From Huiozyma naganishii CBS 8797 (Eukaryota > Ascomycota > Saccharomycetes > Saccharomycetales > Saccharomycetaceae): 64,000 nt of DNA. This document shows, in pieces, positions 59,481 to 64,000 of this stretch. The stretch is from assembly GCF_000348985.1 (NCBI RefSeq), contig NC_035929.1, positions 660,299-724,298 on the forward strand, written 5' to 3'. How positions within the stretch are numbered: the stretch's first letter is position 1; every line of letters starts with the position of its first letter. The notes under the pieces were generated by a model. The model was not told where the DNA came from. It saw nothing but the letters and a program-made list of their open reading frames with translations, and did no database searches. The position numbers and the translations under genes are program-made.

Positions 59481-60173
59481 TCATGAAGCAGACGTGGGTG
59501 GGTGGCTTGGGATAGGCTGGCTTTTCTTGCCTTGTTGCTTCTTCGAGACGGGGAGAGGAGAGTCTTCCATTCGCATTTTCTAAAATAAAAAAGTATACAT
59601 AGGGAAGAGTTCCCAGTGTGAAGAGAGGGCGACATCGCATGGAGTGTCACCTTCATGACTTCTAATCAAGACGGTTATGTTCTCATGCTCATTTCAGCGG
59701 GTAGCCGGAGTGTCAGACCTGGAGTCCCGGGAGAGAGGATGTCATGAGATGGGGTGTTGAGACTGCGACAGCCGTTGTTTGAAGAGCGTCTTCGACTGGC
59801 TAGTGCTGCAGTCTTTTCTGGTTCGGTGACAGACGTTCCATGGGCATCTGTACCGTGGTCTTTATTATTCTGCGTTTCCACTAAGAAGACGGTGCAGGTG
59901 ACAGCGACGGTTTGCGTTACTTCAGCGATGGAGAAAGGATTATCTGTGACAGAGTTGATGTGGTGGCTGGTACATTTGGGTTTGAGTATGGATTGATCAA
60001 CAAAGAGTTCATCCAGAGACAGAATCTGTCATACAGGTTCCATATTTCCTACTGGCAAAAGGTTACGAGGATGTGTCTTACCCGTTTATATCCAAAGTGA
60101 AGTGATCTCAATTACTATATGACGGAGATTATAAGAGATAGATGCATTAAAGAACAGCAGCATTTACAGTGAG
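59481..60173. other. Spacer between the two repeat blocks
   Basis: About 690 bp not matched in the other copy. Short open frames exist (up to 80 codons) without recognisable protein features. No RNA gene seen. Confidence 0.4.
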
Positions 60174-61480
60174 CAACTGAGTCTTTGAGGTGTGTGTTTC
60201 TTACTTATGTCTATATTAAGTGACGAGTGTCTGTCGATCACAGAGAAGAGGCATCATACAAGACTCCTTGAAAGTTGATTACTTTCTCTGTTGTATTTGT
60301 TAGACGGAGAATTTGGGCTATCTATAATGCAGATATTCATGGTGTATCAATACTTTATATAGAAGGTTTAATTAGACTGGGAAATGCATCAGTGCTGGTC
60401 ATTTAAGGTGGACTGTTTACGGCAATAGTTGGATGAACCCTGCATTTCTCTCATATTAATTAGCAGTATCAGTGTTCTTAGCCGGATGTTAGATAGAGAT
60501 AATTTAATGTATAACAGTGAGATTCATTTGGAGACGGATCAAGTCGTTCATAACAGTAAATGAAAGTTTAGCAGTCTTGTTCAGTAGGATATGGGTTGTG
60601 ATGTAGAAATACCCTTAACAGAGAGGTTCATTTAGTTTTAGCTTAGGTTGTTTGCCGCAGTCAATGGAAGTTTAGCCGTGGAATGGAGCACCGTCGTAAG
60701 TTTGTCAAACAAATTATTGGTAGTAGCGAGGTTCAGCTGGGTTAACTGGACTGTTAGACAGAGATAATTACGTGGTGTAACAGCGATAATTCAACGTTGA
60801 TTGTTGATCACAGTGAAGGGAAACTCAGCAGTACGGTTCAGTTGAGGCACCTTGGCGGTTGGACAGACAGAAAAACAGTAGTGTTCAGTAGGAGCTGAAT
60901 TGAGTTAATGGATATTTAGCAGCCTTGTTCAGTTGTATGTTTGTCCACAAATTATCAGTCGTGAGCATTTATTCGGATTGAACGTCAGTTGTTTGTCACA
61001 GTGTAGAGCAGGCTTCTACAGTTCGACGCCTAATTATCAGTAGCAGTTGGAGTTTGCTGTCGCCAGAGTAAATGCAATCGTTTCAGCTGGAAACAGTTGA
61101 GCTAAGGTCTCAAAATTAACGGTCTGTTGAAGGTAACGTAGCTTCCTCTAGGGCTGGCAGTCGGTTGAGTTGAAGAAGCAATCTTATCGTAGAGTCAACT
61201 TGACAAACAGTAACGGCTAAGCAATTGCAAGGAGGGCTGTGGGACAAGAGGGCTTCAGTGATGACGGGGATTCCAGTGGGCCCTTCTTGGACGTTCCTAG
61301 TTTCGTCTTTCTATGCTTCTATGTCCCGGGCATAGGTCAGTCTATCATTGCCGGCACAGGTGTTGACAGGGACAACCAGACAGTACGTGCTATGAAAAGG
61401 CTTGGTCGGGTGCGCTGGGATGGGCAATGCCGGTTCTCTTACTCCGTCTCTTCTTCTGCCCTGCACCCGTGTTTATAATT
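60174..61480. repeat. Subtelomeric repeat block, copy 2
   Basis: Second, diverged copy of the block at 58141-59480, in the same orientation. The ~57-bp motif recurs here in scattered form (GAAAGTTTAGCAGTCTTGTTCAG near 60571-60593). Indels account for the change in offset from 2033 to 2007 bp along the block. Confidence 0.75.
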
Positions 61481-61975
61481 GAGAGCACAGCTGTTTTCAA
61501 AAACATTTCATGGCGAGAAGACATTTTTTTCTGAGTTATGTTTTCCCTTTTGGGCGCTGATATTTTAAATAATCTTATATGTTATATTGAATTATATTGG
61601 TATTTTATGCAACATTAACATTCATGTTGTCTAAACAGGGGCGCTATGTTCTGTTGCCTAAAGCTGTCATATTTGAGAGAATACTTGGTATTATAAGAGC
61701 GAGTATTTCGTTTGATCTGGAGTGCTCTGGTTATGCAATCATCGTATGTATTTGAAATATTACAGCAATTCCGTTGGCGTGGTCCTGTTATTGCAAGAAT
61801 AACCGTTTTTCGTTTGAAATAGTGTGGTGCATGAAGGACGATTATTTAGTTTTTTTTATCAAGGAGAGAGGTCTAGTTGTTCTCTAGACGATATATGGAG
61901 CTGCGTCGGTTCAACAAACGCAGATATTATTATGAGCAGCACGAGTAAGGGCTACGACGAGGTAACTGAGGTATT
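61481..61975. other. AT-rich subtelomeric segment
   Basis: About 500 bp, strongly AT-rich around 61560-61620. A candidate for an origin or insulator-like element in a subtelomere, but no full ARS consensus was found by eye. Confidence 0.3.
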
Positions 61976-62125
61976 CCGTTCCCCTTTGATACTAAACGGT
62001 CAGACGTTACGACGAGTTGTCTAAAGAGACCCGTTTATTCCCTGTTGAGCTGGAATGGTTATATATTACGACTATATACCGGTTCATTTCCTATTGAGTC
62101 TGAATTGTTAGATGTTACAACGAGG
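61976..62125. repeat. Three ~50-bp degenerate tandem units
   Basis: The pattern 'ccgtt...t(c/t)cc...t(t)gag(c/t)(c/t)...gttacgac(g)a' recurs with starts at about 61976, 62031 and 62079 (spacing 55 and 48 bp). Related parts include CAGACGTTACGACGAG, ATATATTACGAC and GATGTTACAACGAG. Confidence 0.45.
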
Positions 62126-63020
62126 TGATCTGATTGAATTCTTAGAAAGAGCTTTCTTTCCGGTAGACGTCTGTTGATTTGAAGAAAAGTGCCAGGATAG
62201 AAACTGCAAGGGATAGTAATTTAACAAGATTCAGAACGGGCTAGTTGAGATGATGGCAAGAGGTATTTAATTACTTGATGCTCAAATGGAGTAGCGCTAT
62301 CATCAATGTTGATAGAATGCTGTTTCAATTACCAGTGATCAGAGAGGATTCGCATTTGTAGCAATGAGTTGAACTGGTGCAAGCTACGTTTATAGAACGA
62401 TACTGTTGCAGGGATTGAATTACGTTTGATCATTTATTTGGAGTCAAAGAGCCGTGGGTAGTTATACGTATCGATTTCTGTACAGAATCATGAGGGGCAG
62501 TGCAATGTTAGAATGTAGAGTATCGTTGCCGGTTGAGAAACGGTTGTTGCATAGTAAGCAGTAATCGTCAGTGGCCTGGTCTGTTTATTTCCCGATGCTA
62601 TTTTCTATTATAATATATCAGTCTAAGAATAAGAGGAGGAAATACGGCAGAGGGAAAGACGGTCTCAATACTGGTACTTTTCAAGAGGGCTGTCGTTTAT
62701 AAAACTGGAAACGGAGGTCACTTATGCGATGCTTATGAGATATTCGTTCTGTTGGAAGGTCTTTGGTAGTCACTTTATTGGTCAATCAGGTGAACAAGTT
62801 GCACGGTGGTGGTCTGTTTCAAATACTTTAATAGAGCGGAAGGCTGTCTGTGAGTATTGGATTGGAGCAGTGTTTTTAACAGGAGGATATATCGTTCAGG
62901 CGACGGTATTTGGCGGTTGCTTAATTGAAACCAGGGAGGAATTCGATGATTTTTATAAAAATCGATGCTTATGCACGGCCTTTTGAGAGAGAGCGGGCGA
63001 TGGCGGAGGGGGGTCTGGTG
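62126..63020. other. Subtelomeric segment without recognised features
   Basis: About 900 bp. An 85-codon forward frame at 62729-62986 is the longest open stretch with an ATG; it lacks homology I recognise and I do not call it a gene. Confidence 0.35.
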
Positions 63021-63024
63021 GATT

Positions 63025-63664
63025 GAGTTAGAGTGTGGGCTGGGGTAAACAGGGCTTGTCGACTCTACTGGCCGAGTTTCGTGTTGATCGGAGCCGAATG
63101 GGCGCAAAATCCGCAGGGGTCTAAGTGCTGAGGTAAGGAGGATGTGTGGGTGCAGCTCAGCTATAGATAATATTATTGTGAGTGTGGTTGAGGGAAGAGG
63201 CGATGATGGTTTCGTAGCAGACGAGGCAGACTTGAAGAGTTAGAGTGGGGAACAGGGTAAAGCAGGCAGCCATGTTAATCCGGCGTATTTTGGGGTGATC
63301 AGAGAAGAGGGAGTGCCAGATTCCCGGGGTCAAATGCCCTGAGGTAAGTGCTTACCAGGGTGTTAAAATGGGCTTGGGGAGATATTATGGTGGGGGACGA
63401 GAGAGACGGATGTACCGATGTGGTGAGCAGCAGGATAGTGCGTTTTGTTATATAAATACGATAATATATTGAGCCAGCGTCGTGTGGTCTAAGAGTGAGA
63501 AAAGACGGTGGTGATTTCGAGGAGACAAGGCTGTTCTGAAGAGTTAGAGTGCGGCATAGGGTAAACGGGGCGTGTTGATTGTGCTGGCAGAGTCTGGTGG
63601 CGGTTGGAGCAGGGAGAGTGCAAAAGGCGCAGGGTTAAGTGTGCCGGGGTAGGAAGGATGTGGT
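63025..63664. repeat. G-rich subtelomeric element in three diverged copies
   Basis: Copies begin with GAGTTAGAGT at 63025, 63237 and 63541 and continue with G-rich text, GGGTAAA, a GAG/CAGAG segment and GAGGTAAG or GGGGTAGG. Each copy is about 125 bp, spaced 212 and 304 bp. Within the first, GTGTGGGTG at 63144-63152 resembles a Rap1/telomeric core. The G-rich strand runs 5' to 3' toward the presumed telomere. Confidence 0.6.
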
Positions 63665-64000
63665 CTGCTGGTGGGAGTATTCGGGGGATAGATGGAGGGT
63701 TATTGCATGGCGTGAGATGATATGGGACGGGGAGGACAGGGAGCGCAGTTAAAAGATAAAAGCGAGAGTCTGGATTTAAAAAGAGAGGAGGTATTTTGGG
63801 CTTCAGGCGGGGCTGGTCTCCAAGAGTTGGGATTATGGAAGGAGTGTCCTGGTATTTAAGCAGCAATTATTTACTGGGATCTAGGGTGTTCTGGTTGTTT
63901 ACTTGCCGTGTGCAGCGGGTGTTATTTTAGAGTTAGTATCTTGATATTAGAGAGATATATACGGTACTTGAGCGGTGTCAGAGCAGAAAGCAGATGGTGT
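63665..64000. other. Distal end of window, no telomere repeat reached
   Basis: About 335 bp of mixed sequence. No run of short TG-rich telomerase repeats is present, so the chromosome terminus lies beyond the window. Confidence 0.4.

Noticed and set aside
57800..64000. CRISPR-like array in the subtelomeric repeats
   Set aside because: The repeats are degenerate and contiguous without unique spacers, and the genome is eukaryotic.

Overview
This is one end of a budding-yeast (Saccharomycetaceae) chromosome, running from conserved interior genes at position 1 to subtelomeric DNA at 64000. Genes are compact. Three short spliceosomal introns carry exact TACTAAC branch points, and about 30 consecutive genes follow the right arm of Saccharomyces cerevisiae chromosome VIII from ORC6 (YHR118C) to CRP1 (YHR146W). 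The organism is not S. cerevisiae, because the proteins are clearly diverged. The ALF1-LSM7 pair and FYV6, which S. cerevisiae keeps only on the sister (chromosome XIV) track, sit inside this block, while LSM12 is missing. Most other sister-track genes are absent, so I infer a species that passed through the whole-genome duplication and then lost duplicates independently (Kazachstania- or Naumovozyma-like; the genus is not proven).

Layout, 0-44 kb (conserved interior): ORC6 (partial), SET1, MSH1, CIA2, EPT1/CPT1 (intron), NDT80, FYV6, an RRM-like nuclear protein, ALF1, LSM7 (intron), FUR1, ARP1, a PH-domain protein (YHR131C/YNL144C type), ECM14, IGO, NSG, WSS1, YCK, SPL2, ARO9, a PBI2-like inhibitor, SPS100/YGP1, YHR140W, RPL42 (intron), CHS7, DSE2, RPC10, DCD1 and CRP1/MDG1. 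These are unrelated housekeeping genes, not an operon. Promoter motifs match known regulation in several cases: a cluster of Pho4-type sites upstream of SPL2, a middle-sporulation element upstream of NDT80, Ace2/Swi5 sites upstream of DSE2, and a Cbf1 site upstream of CIA2.

44-51 kb (arm-end transition): chromosome VIII order stops after CRP1. There follow a mitochondrial-type protein I cannot name, a LOT6-like FMN reductase, a gene-poor stretch holding a likely decayed coding relic, and a GRE2-like carbonyl reductase.

51-64 kb (subtelomere): a truncated, antisense Ty3/gypsy integrase relic abuts and overlaps the 5' end of a very long open frame homologous to the Y' telomeric helicase. The helicase core motifs are intact, but the C-terminal part is broken by three successive -1 shifts. 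About 6.2 kb of non-coding, repetitive DNA lies on the telomere side. It holds two diverged copies of a ~1.3 kb block about 2.0 kb apart, each built partly from ~57-bp degenerate units, then a smaller ~50-bp repeat and a G-rich element present three times. No terminal telomeric repeat tract is reached.

The items most worth a second look are the chimeric retroelement/Y' open frame, its triple frameshift, the repeat architecture distal to it, an Ecm14 that has lost its zinc-binding H-x-x-E motif, and the dense Pho4-site promoter.
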